Source: Clostridium_F caseinilyticum (GTDB lineage: Bacteria > Bacillota > Clostridia > Clostridiales > Clostridiaceae). Taken from it: DNA of 64,000 nucleotides. The position numbers were made by a program, and so were the translations under genes. The stretch is from NCBI RefSeq assembly GCF_046127645.1, contig NZ_CP175919.1; one strand, given 5' to 3'. Below the pieces are notes generated by a model. The model worked only from the letters and a program-made list of their open reading frames with translations. It searched no databases and was not told where the DNA came from. This document shows, in pieces, positions 33,532-43,221 of the stretch. How positions within the stretch are numbered: the first letter of the stretch is position 1; the number at the start of each line of letters is the position of its first letter.

Positions 33532-34776
33532 ATGAAAAAAATATTAAACATATTGGCTCAAAGACCTGATAAAACTGGAAGTGGTATGTATCTTCAAGCC
33601 CTTATCAAAGAAGCTGACAAAAATGGATATAAGCAAGCTGTAGTAGCTGGTATATCCTCAAAAGATACAAAGGTAACTTTTTCTTCAAAAAATCCTACTG
33701 AATTTTTTCCTGTAATATTTGAAACCTCTGATTTACCTTTTCCTATTGTGGGTATGAGTGATGTAATGCCTTACGAAAGTGAAAAATATAAAAATTTATC
33801 TATAGATATGCTAAAAAAATGGAAAACCGCCTTCACAGTTGCTATAAAAAAAGCTGTTAATAAATTTAATCCAGATATAATAATATGTCATCATTTATGG
33901 ATTCTAACTGCTCTCGTAAAGGAATTATATCCACATAAAAAGATTATAGCCTTTTGCCACGGAACAGATTTAAGACAATTACATTCTTTTAGAAATATTT
34001 CTAAGCCTATTTCTAAAGAAATATTAAATTATGTAATAGATAATTGCAAAAACTTAGAGACTATAATAGTATCTCATAAAGATGAAAAGCAACAAGTTAT
34101 AAAGTCATATAAAATAGATAAGAATAAAATATTTATTGCTGGCACAGGCTTCAATCCAGATATCTTTTATATGAATGAAAATAAAAATATCTCAAATAAA
34201 ATTAAAATAGTCTATGCTGGTAAACTAAGCTACTCTAAGGGAGTACCTTTTTTAATTAATTCAATTAACCTAATAAAAAAACATTTAAATAATATAGAAC
34301 TTTATTTAGCTGGTTCTGGAGCTGGTGAGGAAACTACAAGCATAATCAATTTATGTACAAGTAACTCTTGCAATTACACTATAAATGTTTTAGGATCTCT
34401 TTCTCAAAAAAAACTATCTAGCTTATTTAGAGAATGTGATATACTAGTACTTCCTTCTTTATATGAAGGATTACCTTTAGTTTTAATGGAAGCTATGGCT
34501 TGTGGGCTAAAAATAGTCTGTACAAATTTACCTGGTATAAATGAATGGATGGGTAAAATAATTAATAATAGTGGAATTATAGAATATGTTCCTATGCCTA
34601 AGTTAAAAAATATAGATACTATAATTGAATCGGAAATCCCAAGTTTTCAACATAATATAGCTTTAGCTATAGAAAAACAAATTAAAAATAATCTACTTAT
34701 AAATAATAATCTTAAAAAAGCTATAGAAAATAAGTCATGGACAAAGGCATTCTTAGATATAGAAAGGCTATTTTAA
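33532..34776 (+). CDS. Glycosyltransferase, GT4 family
   Basis: A 414-residue GT-B enzyme transferring a sugar from a nucleotide donor. The N-terminal acceptor domain begins KKILNILAQRPDKTGSGMYLQALI. The C-terminal donor domain contains KIVYAGKLSYSKGVPFLI, the ELYLAGSG strand, and the E-x7-E motif LYEGLPLVLMEAMACG. The acceptor and sugar are unknown; a cell surface polysaccharide or glycolipid is possible. Start ATG behind AGGAGA. It stands alone between the small gene and a bidirectional terminator. Confidence 0.88.
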   Translation: MKKILNILAQRPDKTGSGMYLQALIKEADKNGYKQAVVAGISSKDTKVTFSSKNPTEFFPVIFETSDLPFPIVGMSDVMPYESEKYKNLSIDMLKKWKTAFTVAIKKAVNKFNPDIIICHHLWILTALVKELYPHKKIIAFCHGTDLRQLHSFRNISKPISKEILNYVIDNCKNLETIIVSHKDEKQQVIKSYKIDKNKIFIAGTGFNPDIFYMNENKNISNKIKIVYAGKLSYSKGVPFLINSINLIKKHLNNIELYLAGSGAGEETTSIINLCTSNSCNYTINVLGSLSQKKLSSLFRECDILVLPSLYEGLPLVLMEAMACGLKIVCTNLPGINEWMGKIINNSGIIEYVPMPKLKNIDTIIESEIPSFQHNIALAIEKQIKNNLLINNNLKKAIENKSWTKAFLDIERLF

Positions 34777-34894
34777 AATTTCTATAAAATACCTATTCAT
34801 TACAATTAATTTGATATAATTAATCAAATTTTATAATTAGAAAAATTTCAAATTTCCATATAACATATGGTGTTAAAAAAATATATTAATAAAT

Positions 34895-34935
34895 AAAAAG
34901 AGATAATATTAAAAATTTAATATTATCTCTTTTTA
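34895..34935. terminator. Bidirectional terminator between the glycosyltransferase and PHP genes
   Basis: A long perfect stem (AAAAAGAGATAATATTA/TAATATTATCTCTTTTT) with a 6-base loop, flanked by AAATA and TATTT. Confidence 0.9.
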
Positions 34936-34956
34936 TTTATATTTAATTACAATACA

Positions 34957-35634
34957 CTATACAATCTTATATATACTATTGTCTAAATTATTGACTACTT
35001 TATTATATATATCTATATGTTTATATAATCCATTATCATACATAGCTGGACAAACATTATTTCCTTTTATGGCCTGTATTAAATCTTTTTCATCTCTTAT
35101 TCCATTTGGAAATACAGTAGCATACTTACCCACATTTTCTATAACATGTGCATCACTAGATCCTATACATGGAAGATTTAACTCTGTAGCTAGGGAATAT
35201 GCTAATAAATTTTGATGAGGCTCTGTGCTACCATTAAAGGCTTCTACTCCAGATAACCCTAACATCTTTGCCTGTCTTATATAATCACCCATACCTCTAT
35301 TATTATTTCTATAAGGGTGAGCACTAATAGCTACTCCATTATTCTCATATACTATTTTTAATAAATCTTTAGTGTGCATTTTATTTTTAGGTATCTCCTT
35401 TAATCCAAATACTAGTATATCACCTTCATATGTAAGTATTTCAGCACCAACAAGTATTAAAAATCCTGTAGCTTTTGAATAAGCATGTGCTTCATCCATA
35501 ATATCACTACTTTCATGATCTGTAATACAAACTCCATCTAACCCTATTTCTTTTGCTCTTTTCACTATTTCTTCTAAAGATATTTCGCTATCTAATGAAT
35601 ATTTACTTTCATGTATATGAGTATCTATTATCAT
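34957..35634 (-). CDS. PHP-domain metal-dependent hydrolase
   Basis: A 225-residue PHP (polymerase and histidinol phosphatase) domain protein. Metal-binding motifs are visible in order: DTHIHESKYSLDS, CITDHES, ISAHPYR and GSSDAH. Such proteins hydrolyse phosphoesters such as nucleotides or oligoribonucleotides; the substrate is unknown. The start is ATG 35634 behind TTGGAGGA; the longer frame begins before this site. It is transcribed alone. The metal ligands appear complete. Confidence 0.88.
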   Translation of the reverse strand: MIIDTHIHESKYSLDSEISLEEIVKRAKEIGLDGVCITDHESSDIMDEAHAYSKATGFLILVGAEILTYEGDILVFGLKEIPKNKMHTKDLLKIVYENNGVAISAHPYRNNNRGMGDYIRQAKMLGLSGVEAFNGSTEPHQNLLAYSLATELNLPCIGSSDAHVIENVGKYATVFPNGIRDEKDLIQAIKGNNVCPAMYDNGLYKHIDIYNKVVNNLDNSIYKIV

Positions 35635-35928
35635 AAAATCCTCCAAGATATAATTTATCACTATTATATGATAGTATCATTTTTTTAGAATCATTTGTTG
35701 ATTTATTAAATAAAATTATAGTCATAATCTATACTATAAATATTTATTATTATTTTTTCACAATACAATTAATCTATAAAATTAAAAATATTTAGTAATT
35801 TTATAAAAAAAAATCATGTAACCGATTGCACCTTCTTTTAAATTTCAATGATTTTAGATAAAATATATATATGACTTTTTTATGTTTTTTAATACTTTTA
35901 AAAAATTAGGGAAAGGCGGCCTTTTTAT

Positions 35929-36414
35929 ATGAATTTAAAAAAGTTATTTGAACTTCAAAAAACTCTAGATGAACATATAACAAAAAATCATTCTCTAGAA
36001 GGTAAATCCCTATTAAGTGAAAAAATTTTAGCTCTACAGGTGGAACTAGCTGAACTAGCTAATGAAACTAGGTGTTTTAAATATTGGAGTATTCAATCAC
36101 CTTCAAATAAATCTACTATACTTGAAGAATATGTAGATTGCCTTCATTTTATTTTAACATTAGGATTAGAGCAAAACTTTAAGGATTTAACTCTACAACC
36201 CAAAAACTTAGATTACAGTTTAACTGAGCAACTTTTAAATCTTTATATAGATATAAATGATTTTATGATCTGTTCTTCTAAAGATCACTATATTACTTTA
36301 TTTGAAGATTTTTTAGACTTAGGAATTAATTTGGGATTCTCAGAAAAAGATGTAGAAGAAGCTTATTTAAAAAAGAATAACATAAATCATGATAGGCAAA
36401 ATAATGGTTATTAA
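35929..36414 (+). CDS. dUTP diphosphatase, dimeric all-alpha type
   Basis: A 161-residue MazG-like dUTPase (dUTPase_2 family), which keeps uracil out of DNA by hydrolysing dUTP to dUMP. Mg-binding acidic motifs are recognisable: LQVELAELANE and EEYVDCLHFILTLG, typical of the all-alpha NTP pyrophosphatases. All segments are helical. Start ATG behind GGGAAAGGCGG. Monocistronic, ending at a clear terminator 10 bases after the stop. Confidence 0.9.
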   Translation: MNLKKLFELQKTLDEHITKNHSLEGKSLLSEKILALQVELAELANETRCFKYWSIQSPSNKSTILEEYVDCLHFILTLGLEQNFKDLTLQPKNLDYSLTEQLLNLYIDINDFMICSSKDHYITLFEDFLDLGINLGFSEKDVEEAYLKKNNINHDRQNNGY

Positions 36415-36421
36415 AGAATTT

Positions 36422-36465
36422 AAATGGATAATAAGTAAAACTCAACTTGTTATCCATTTTTTTAT
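36422..36465 (+). terminator. Terminator after the dUTPase gene
   Basis: AAATGGATAATAAGT and ACTTGTTATCCATTT form a 15-bp stem with one G-U pair, followed by TTTT. Confidence 0.9.
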
Positions 36466-36518
36466 GTAATAATCTCTTATATTATAGGAAATCCTAATGA
36501 AATAAAGGAGGTTTTTAC

Positions 36519-36950
36519 ATGATGGGAATAATATATTCAATAATATCTGGTCTAGCTATGACTTTACAGGGAGTATTTAATACTCGTTTAGGTGATAAAA
36601 TAGGTATGTGGGAAACTAACACACTTGTCCAAGGTACTGGATTTATAATAACTATTATAATTTGGATGCTAGCTGGTGACGGTAATTTTAAAGCTATAAA
36701 AAATGTTAATAAATTATATCTATTAGGTGGATTTTTAGGAGTCATTATTATTTATACAGTAATGAAAGGGATTGGAGCTTTAGGGCCTACTTATGCCATA
36801 GGTATAATATTAGTATCTCAACTTACTTCTGCAGCACTAGTGGATGCTTTTGGATTTTTTGATTCACAAACTATAAAGTTTGGCCCTAATAAACTCATAG
36901 GAGTTATAGTAATGTTAATTGGTATAATAATATTTAAATATAAGAGTTAA
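36519..36950 (+). CDS. DMT-family (DUF606/YdcZ) small membrane transporter
   Basis: 143 residues with about five membrane helices, the size of DUF606 half-transporters which normally work as a pair. The block GLAMTLQGVFNTRLGDKIGMWETNTLVQGTGF is typical. The last helices end GVIVMLIGIIIFKYKS. Only one copy is present here, so it may form a homodimer. Substrate unknown. Start ATG 36519 (the next codon is also ATG) behind AAAGGAGG. Confidence 0.85.
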   Translation: MMGIIYSIISGLAMTLQGVFNTRLGDKIGMWETNTLVQGTGFIITIIIWMLAGDGNFKAIKNVNKLYLLGGFLGVIIIYTVMKGIGALGPTYAIGIILVSQLTSAALVDAFGFFDSQTIKFGPNKLIGVIVMLIGIIIFKYKS

Positions 36951-37130
36951 TATTATATTCATTATAAGAAATTCTTATAATTGATATAACTTATATAAAT
37001 AACATCTATTCAATTGTTTATCTCCTTTAAATAGAATAGACAATCTATAACAATGTTTTATTTACTTTTACTTTAATATTACAAATTGTTATAATAGATA
37101 TAATATTAAACAAATCAAGGAGGTAACTAA

Positions 37131-38033
37131 ATGGATTTTAAACAAATAGAAGCTTTTATAAGTGTAGCTAAATATAAAAGTTTTTCTAAAGCAGCCAATT
37201 CAGTATTCTTATCACAACCTGCTATAAGTTCTCATATAGCTACTTTGGAAAAAGAACTTAGCGTACAACTTTTCGATAGAACTTCTAAAGAAGTTTTATT
37301 AACTCCTGCTGGAAATTCCTTCTTAAAATATGCATTGGAAATTTTAAGCGCTAGAGATAATGCTATATGTTGCTTATCTAATTTTAATAATACTGTGTGT
37401 GGAAAATTAACTTTAACTGCTAGTAGTACACCTTGTAACACAATAATACCTCAATTAGTTAAAGACTTTGAAAATAAATTTCCAGATGTGTCTTTTAACA
37501 TATTAGAGCAAAGCTCTGGAGAAGTAATAGAAAACTTATTGAGTTTTAACTCAGAAATTGGTATTATTGGTGATCTAATAGGAGATGATAAAATCAAAAC
37601 TTATAAGCTAATAGAAGATAATTTAGTTTTAATATCTAATCCTAGTTTAAATATTCCAGACGAAATAAATGCGGAATCCATATTAAAATACGAATTTGTG
37701 CTTAGGAAAAAATCTTCTGCTACAAGAAAAACTTTTGAAAATAATTTAAAAAAGTCTGGTATTGATCCCTCATCTCTAGAAGTCTGTTGTGAAGTAAACA
37801 ATTTAGATACAATTTTTCAATTTGTAAAAACTGGTGTAGGTGTATCTGTTATTTCTGAAAAGGTTTATAATGGGTATTTAGGATTGAGTTCCATAAAAAA
37901 AAGTAAAATAACAAACCTAAATTTAAAAAGGAATTTATACTTAGCTATATGTTCCAAAAGAACTCTTACTCCCACAGCTAAAGCATTTTTCGATTTTTGT
38001 TTAGATTACTTTGATATACATAAAAATAATTAA
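37131..38033 (+). CDS. LysR-family transcriptional regulator
   Basis: 300 residues. N-terminal winged helix-turn-helix (FKQIEAFISVAKYKSFSKAANSVFLSQPAISSHIATLEKEL) followed by a periplasmic-binding-protein-like effector domain from residue ~90 (GKLTLTASSTPCNTIIPQLVKDFENKFPDVSFNI). It resembles the CysL/YeiE branch. The effector and targets are unknown. Start ATG behind AAGGAGGTAAC. The subtilase gene follows on the same strand, 84 bases downstream. Confidence 0.9.
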   Translation: MDFKQIEAFISVAKYKSFSKAANSVFLSQPAISSHIATLEKELSVQLFDRTSKEVLLTPAGNSFLKYALEILSARDNAICCLSNFNNTVCGKLTLTASSTPCNTIIPQLVKDFENKFPDVSFNILEQSSGEVIENLLSFNSEIGIIGDLIGDDKIKTYKLIEDNLVLISNPSLNIPDEINAESILKYEFVLRKKSSATRKTFENNLKKSGIDPSSLEVCCEVNNLDTIFQFVKTGVGVSVISEKVYNGYLGLSSIKKSKITNLNLKRNLYLAICSKRTLTPTAKAFFDFCLDYFDIHKNN

Positions 38034-38117
38034 TATTCATAAATATAATTTAATATAGGAACAATTATACACTAGTCATAATATAATATATATGTAAGCA
38101 TTTTTATAGGAGTTTTT

Positions 38118-39314
38118 ATGTTTTCTTTTAAAAATAAAATTGAGGAGACTTTAAAAATAGCAATTAAAAATAATTACTATAAAAACTATAGAGTTCTTAT
38201 TATTTGTACAAACCTTCAAAAAGACATAGAGAAAAAAGTTAAATTACACAAAGGTAAAGTACTAAAGTCCATATCTTTATGTAATTGTGTTTGTGCTTAC
38301 GTATCCTCTAGGGCTATTGAACGACTTTTAGAATATCCTCAAGTAATATATATATGTTTAGATCCTTATGCTTATTTATGTGGAAATAGTGTATGTGCTT
38401 CTAATAATGTAACTATATCTGAAAGGTATTCTCTTACAGGCCAAAATATTGGAATTGGTGTTGTAGATACAGGTGTTTACCCTCATACAGATTTAATTAA
38501 TCCTACTAATAGAATAAAAAGCTTTTTAGACTTAATAAATAATTATAATTATCCCTATGATGATAACGGACATGGTACCTTTGTATCTGGTATTATAGCT
38601 GGAAATGGCTCTTTGTCTGATGGTCTCTATAAGGGTATTGCTCCTAAAAGTCATTTATGTGTAGTAAAAGCTTTTAATAAATTAGGTAAGGGATTTGTAT
38701 CTGATATATTGTTTGGAATAGAGAACCTAATAAATATAAGAGAAGAATTTAATATAAAAATTATTTGTCTTCCATTTGAAGTTCCCTATATTAATTATAA
38801 AGTACTAGATTTATTCTCTAAAATTTTTAACATAGCCTTAAATAATAACATAATAATCATTGTACCTTCTGGTAACAATGGCAATGTTGAAGGTTCTATA
38901 CAAGGCATAGCAACTTTAAAATCTTGTATAACTGTAGGTGGAATAGATACTACATCCTTAGAAAAAAAACCTTATGTTTATTCCTCTTCTGGACCTTTTT
39001 CAAATATAGAAAAACCTGATTTAGCTGCTGCAGCTGTTAATATATGTTCTTTAAATTCTAATACAAATTATATATCTGAAAAAAGAGGTAGCAAAATATA
39101 TCCAAAGCCCCTTGATGGAGCTTACAATAATTTTACTGGTACTTCTTGTGCTGCAGCATATATAAGTGGAGTTTGCAGTTTATTATTTGAAAATAATCAA
39201 GAACTTCTATTTAAGGATATACTATCTTTAATGAAAGTATCCTGTTCCCTTTTACCTTTTTCTAAATGGATTCAAGGCTCTGGAGTTATCGATATAAATA
39301 AACTTTTACCTTAA
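38118..39314 (+). CDS. Subtilisin-like (S8) serine peptidase without signal peptide
   Basis: 398 residues. The catalytic triad is complete: Asp117 (GVVDTGVYPH), His152 (DNGHGTFVSG) and Ser343 (FTGTSCAAAYISG), with an oxyanion Asn in PSGNNG. Residues ~20-85 look like an I9-type propeptide or chaperone. There is no signal peptide, so it may act inside the cell or in the spore, like intracellular subtilisins or the Csp germination proteases; neither is proven. Start ATG behind AGGAG. Its stop codon lies in a terminator stem shared with the opposite gene. Confidence 0.9.
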   Translation: MFSFKNKIEETLKIAIKNNYYKNYRVLIICTNLQKDIEKKVKLHKGKVLKSISLCNCVCAYVSSRAIERLLEYPQVIYICLDPYAYLCGNSVCASNNVTISERYSLTGQNIGIGVVDTGVYPHTDLINPTNRIKSFLDLINNYNYPYDDNGHGTFVSGIIAGNGSLSDGLYKGIAPKSHLCVVKAFNKLGKGFVSDILFGIENLINIREEFNIKIICLPFEVPYINYKVLDLFSKIFNIALNNNIIIIVPSGNNGNVEGSIQGIATLKSCITVGGIDTTSLEKKPYVYSSSGPFSNIEKPDLAAAAVNICSLNSNTNYISEKRGSKIYPKPLDGAYNNFTGTSCAAAYISGVCSLLFENNQELLFKDILSLMKVSCSLLPFSKWIQGSGVIDINKLLP

Positions 39315-39354
39315 AATGCATAAAAAAGAGCTTGAGCTCTTTTTTATGCATTTT
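39313..39354. terminator. Bidirectional terminator overlapping both stop codons
   Basis: A perfect 20-bp stem (AAAATGCATAAAAAAGAGCT/AGCTCTTTTTTATGCATTTT) with a 2-base centre. The subtilase TAA is at its left edge and the LysR TAA is inside its right arm. Confidence 0.92.
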
Positions 39355-40225
39355 CTAATGCGAATTTTATAAAAGTCTTTAATAATTTAGACAAGAATTT
39401 ATCTTTATGATATATAAGTATAAGATTTCTCTTTATTTCAAATTCTTTTAATTTCGTTTGTGATAATGTATTATTATTTATTTCATTTTTAATGCATCTT
39501 TTAGATATACATGATATCCCTAGACCTGCTTCAACAGCCTTCTTAATAGCTTCTGTATTTCCTAATTCAAAGGCTATATTATAATTTACATTATTAGCTG
39601 TCATATAGCTTTCAAAAACTTCTCTTGTACCGCTCCCCATTTCTCTCATTATTATTTTTTCTTTATGTATTTCATCTATACTTATATTATCTTTATTGCT
39701 CCATTGATGTTCTGGACTAGTTATAAAGACTAATTCATCATTACAAAAATTTTCTTTTATAATTTCTTCATTATACACAGGGCCCTCTACAAATGCAAAG
39801 TCAATGCTATTATCTAATATCATATCACTTATCAACTTAGTATTCTCTATTGCTATAGATATATCTATACCTTTATACTCTTTTGAGAATTTTCCTATTA
39901 TATCTGGCAAAATATATATACCTATAGTTGTACTAGCTCCTATTTTAAGCTTTCCTGTTTTTAAACTATTAATATCCTTAAGGCTTCTTATAGAATCATC
40001 GTACATATTTAAAATTCTTCTTACATAATTTAAAAAAATATCTCCCTCATTTGTTAAATATAATCTTCTATTTATCCTATCAAATAATTTAACACCTAAT
40101 TCATTCTCTAATTCTAATATAGTTTGACTGACCGCTGGCTGACTTATATACAACTTTTCTGCTACTTCTGTCATATTAAGCTTTTCTGCTACTTCATAAA
40201 ATATTCTAAGCTTTCTTTCATTCAT
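39344..40225 (-). CDS. LysR-family transcriptional regulator
   Basis: 293 residues. N-terminal helix-turn-helix (RKLRIFYEVAEKLNMTEVAEKLYISQPAVSQTILELENEL) and effector domain (GKLKIGASTTIGIYILPDIIGKFSKEYKGIDISI; MREMGSGTREVFESY). It is 28 bases downstream of the 2-hydroxyacid dehydrogenase gene on the same strand, so it may regulate it or be co-transcribed. The last three codons lie inside the shared terminator. Start ATG. The effector is unknown. Confidence 0.9.
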   Translation of the reverse strand: MNERKLRIFYEVAEKLNMTEVAEKLYISQPAVSQTILELENELGVKLFDRINRRLYLTNEGDIFLNYVRRILNMYDDSIRSLKDINSLKTGKLKIGASTTIGIYILPDIIGKFSKEYKGIDISIAIENTKLISDMILDNSIDFAFVEGPVYNEEIIKENFCNDELVFITSPEHQWSNKDNISIDEIHKEKIIMREMGSGTREVFESYMTANNVNYNIAFELGNTEAIKKAVEAGLGISCISKRCIKNEINNNTLSQTKLKEFEIKRNLILIYHKDKFLSKLLKTFIKFALENA

Positions 40226-40253
40226 AAAATCACCTTAATTTATACCTTTAATT

Positions 40254-41201
40254 TTAGTAACCTTTACTCATATTAACAATACTTTTTAATTCTATGCCTT
40301 CTTTATAATTTTTTAAATTTTCATATATCACATTAAATCTTCTAACATTTCTTTTTTCTGAAATCCATGAATTATGAGGAGTTATTATAATATTTTCTAA
40401 ATCCCAAATGGGGTTATTTTTAACCAAAGGTTCATATTCAAACACATCTAATGCTGCTCCTTTTATTTTTCCTAGCTTTAAATTTTCTATAAGCTTTTTT
40501 TCATCTACAATATTTCCTCTTGATATATTTATAAATAAAGCTTCATCCTTCATACTATTTAATATATTTTCATTCACTAAATTTTCTGTTTCTTTAGTAT
40601 AAGGTATACTTACTACAACTACATCACATTTTGAAACCATTTCCTTTATATTATCTCTAGAATAGCATTTATCAAAATATTCTACATCTTTTCCTTTTGT
40701 ATTAACTCCTAATATATTAACATCAAAGGCTGAAAATCTCTTTGCAGCTTCTTTTGCAATACTTCCAGTTCCTATAAATCCTATGGTTTTTCCATATAAC
40801 TCTAATAAACTAGTATCTAATTCCCAAATCTTATTTTCTTGTTTTCTATAAAAATTTTTACTATTTTTTAAAAGTTCCAATGTTTTTAAAACAATCCATT
40901 CTGCTATTGGTATAGAATAGCCTCCATTATTATTAGTTACTATAATATTATTTTTTAAAACAACTTCCTTCGGCACTTGATCTACACCTGTGCTTGAAAG
41001 CTGTATCCATTTTAAATTTTTCATAAGGGATATGTCTAATGTATTGAAAGGATTATAACAAACCAAAACTTCTATATCTTTAAGTTGATCTTCATATTGT
41101 ATTTCTTTTTCATTTATAATAGTTATATCATAACCTAAGTTTTCTATTTTTTTCATATTTTCTTTACCATAATTATAAGTAAATAATGCTTTTACGTTCA
41201 T
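40254..41201 (-). CDS. D-2-hydroxyacid dehydrogenase family protein
   Basis: 315 residues with the NAD-binding fold GFIGTGSIAKEAAKRF and the catalytic residues Arg (INISRGNIVDEKKL), Glu (DVFEYEPL) and His (ITPHNSW). It reduces a 2-keto acid or oxidises a D-2-hydroxyacid; the substrate cannot be read from sequence. In a Stickland fermenter it may contribute to amino-acid reductive pathways (inference). Start ATG behind AAGGAGAAGG. The LysR gene follows. Confidence 0.9.
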   Translation of the reverse strand: MNVKALFTYNYGKENMKKIENLGYDITIINEKEIQYEDQLKDIEVLVCYNPFNTLDISLMKNLKWIQLSSTGVDQVPKEVVLKNNIIVTNNNGGYSIPIAEWIVLKTLELLKNSKNFYRKQENKIWELDTSLLELYGKTIGFIGTGSIAKEAAKRFSAFDVNILGVNTKGKDVEYFDKCYSRDNIKEMVSKCDVVVVSIPYTKETENLVNENILNSMKDEALFINISRGNIVDEKKLIENLKLGKIKGAALDVFEYEPLVKNNPIWDLENIIITPHNSWISEKRNVRRFNVIYENLKNYKEGIELKSIVNMSKGY

Positions 41202-41433
41202 TACTATCCTTCTCCTTTTTTAATTTAAAAATTTAAAGTTAATTTTGATTTTATCATTAAAATATTGAAAATTCAATTAAATGAAGATCGATATTTTACT
41301 TATATAATCTAATATTATATACATTTCTTCAATATAAATATTATGTAAATTTAAATAAAAAGTAAATTTTAAAAAATAAGCAATTATTATATATTTTTTC
41401 TTTTTAGCTTTGTTTTAAATACAATTTTAAAAA

Positions 41434-41463
41434 GAGTATTTAGTGTTTATTCACTAAATACTC
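41434..41463 (-). terminator. Terminator at the end of the fatty-acid operon
   Basis: GAGTATTTAGTG/CACTAAATACTC perfect 12-bp stem (41434-41445 with 41452-41463), followed on the minus strand by TTTTTAAAA. It overlaps the last codons and the stop of accA. Confidence 0.9.
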
Positions 41464-42286
41464 CCATATTTCTAAACTTATCATATCTTTTATCTAAAAG
41501 TATATCCAAAGGATATTTTCTTAATATTTCTATTTCATTTATAATATTTTCTTTTAAAATTTCTGCCATTTTATTTAGATTTTTGTGTGCTCCACCTGAT
41601 GGTTCTTTTATAATCTTATCTATTACATTAAATTCTTTTAAATCTTCTGCTGTAATTTTCATTACTTCTGCTGCTTCTTTTGCTTTTGATGCATCTTTCC
41701 ATAATATACTTGCAAAACCTTCTGGTGATAGTATAGAATATATGGAATTCTCTAGCATCATTACTCTATCTGCTACTCCTAAAGCTAAAGCTCCACCACT
41801 TCCACCTTCTCCTATAACTATAGATAAGGTTATAGTCTTTAATCTTGACATCTCTAATAAATTTCTTGCTATAGCTTCTCCTTGTCCTCTTTCTTCTGCA
41901 TCTATGCCACAAAAAGCTCCTGGTGTATCTATAAAACATATAATCGGTCTTTTAAACTTTTCCGATTGCTTCATTATTCTTAAAGCTTTTCTATACCCTT
42001 CTGGTTTTGGCATACCGAAATTTCTTTTTATATTATCTTTTGTATTTTTACCTTTTTGCTGAGCTATTATAGTTACACTCTTATTGTTTAATAATCCTAT
42101 ACCACATACTATAGATTGGTCGTCGCTAAAAGATCTATCTCCATGCAACTCTATAAAGTCATCAAATATAATATTTATATAATCTAAAGCTGTAGGTCTT
42201 TCTTTTAATCTTGCCAAAGTTACTCTTTGCCAAGCATTTTTAGAAGGATATTTTTTTATACTATGAATCAAATTTTTATCTTCCAT
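41447..42286 (-). CDS. accA: Acetyl-CoA carboxylase carboxyltransferase subunit alpha
   Basis: 279 residues. With AccD it transfers carboxyl from carboxybiotin to acetyl-CoA to make malonyl-CoA. Diagnostic blocks: LHGDRSFSDD, NFGMPKPEGYRKALRIM, FIDTPGAFCGIDAEERGQGEAIARNL, and IGEGGSGGALALGVADRVMMLENSIYSILSPEGFASILW. It is the last gene of the operon, 46 bases after accD. The terminator overlaps its 3' end. Length is slightly below the ~315 typical of proteobacteria but normal for clostridia. Confidence 0.97.
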   Translation of the reverse strand: MEDKNLIHSIKKYPSKNAWQRVTLARLKERPTALDYINIIFDDFIELHGDRSFSDDQSIVCGIGLLNNKSVTIIAQQKGKNTKDNIKRNFGMPKPEGYRKALRIMKQSEKFKRPIICFIDTPGAFCGIDAEERGQGEAIARNLLEMSRLKTITLSIVIGEGGSGGALALGVADRVMMLENSIYSILSPEGFASILWKDASKAKEAAEVMKITAEDLKEFNVIDKIIKEPSGGAHKNLNKMAEILKENIINEIEILRKYPLDILLDKRYDKFRNMGVFSE

Positions 42287-42332
42287 ATTTATATCTCCAA
42301 TCTAAATTAAGAAATAATTTTAATGTATAATT

Positions 42333-43202
42333 TTAAAAAGAATTTTCGTGCATATTAATAAGCTTTGCTAAAACTTTTCTTAAGTCAGATCTTGGAACTA
42401 TCTTATCAATAAAACCATGTTCTAATAAAAATTCAGACCTTTGGAAATCTTCTGGTAATTTTTCATTTATGGTTTGTTCTATTACTCTCTTACCAGCAAA
42501 TCCTATTAATGCATCTGGTTCAGCAAGTATTATATCTCCGAGCATAGCAAAACTAGCTGTAACTCCTCCCGTAGTCGGATCTGTTAATACACATATATAT
42601 AATAGTCCTTCTTCATCTAATTTAGCCAATGCAGCACTTACTTTAGCCATCTGCATCAAAGATAATATACCTTCTTGCATTCTTGCTCCACCAGATACAG
42701 TAAATATTATAACTGGTAATCTTAATTCTATAGCCCTTTCTATAGCTCTAGTTATTTTTTCCCCTACAACAGATCCCATACTTCCCATCATAAATTTACT
42801 GTCCATTATACATACTACAACTTCCATATCAGCTATTTTACCTTTTCCTGTAGTAACAGCTTCACTTAAGTTTGTTTTTTCCTTCATATGTTCTATCTTT
42901 TTATCATAATCTTTAAAATCTAATGGATTCTCTGTTTTAACTTTATAATCCCATTCTCTAAATGTATCATTATCAAATAGATATTTTATTCTTTCTTTAG
43001 CACCTATTCTAAAATGTTTTCCACATAAATTACATACCATATAATTTTTTTCTAAATCATTTTGATACAATATTTCTCCACATTTATTACATTTAACCCA
43101 CATCCCATCTGGAATGCTAGGAGTATTTTCTTTCTTATAATTTTCCATATTTTTTTGACTTACAGTTATATATTTTGTTTTTCTAAATAAATTTTTTAAC
43201 AT
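42333..43202 (-). CDS. accD: Acetyl-CoA carboxylase carboxyltransferase subunit beta
   Basis: 289 residues. The N-terminal zinc ribbon has Cys38, Cys41, Cys57 and Cys60 (KCNKCGEILYQ...VCNLCGKHF). The crotonase-fold core contains FTVSGGARMQEGILSLMQMAK and LTDPTTGGVTASFAMLGD. It partners with AccA. Start ATG behind AGGGGGAAG. It lies 19 bases after accC and 46 before accA, in the operon order accC-accD-accA. Confidence 0.97.
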   Translation of the reverse strand: MLKNLFRKTKYITVSQKNMENYKKENTPSIPDGMWVKCNKCGEILYQNDLEKNYMVCNLCGKHFRIGAKERIKYLFDNDTFREWDYKVKTENPLDFKDYDKKIEHMKEKTNLSEAVTTGKGKIADMEVVVCIMDSKFMMGSMGSVVGEKITRAIERAIELRLPVIIFTVSGGARMQEGILSLMQMAKVSAALAKLDEEGLLYICVLTDPTTGGVTASFAMLGDIILAEPDALIGFAGKRVIEQTINEKLPEDFQRSEFLLEHGFIDKIVPRSDLRKVLAKLINMHENSF

Positions 43203-43221
43203 ACACTTCCCCCTGACTATA

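Noticed and set aside
41202..41433. Possible regulatory RNA between the dehydrogenase and the end of accA
   Set aside because: Apart from the accA terminator only AT-rich sequence without convincing stems was seen.
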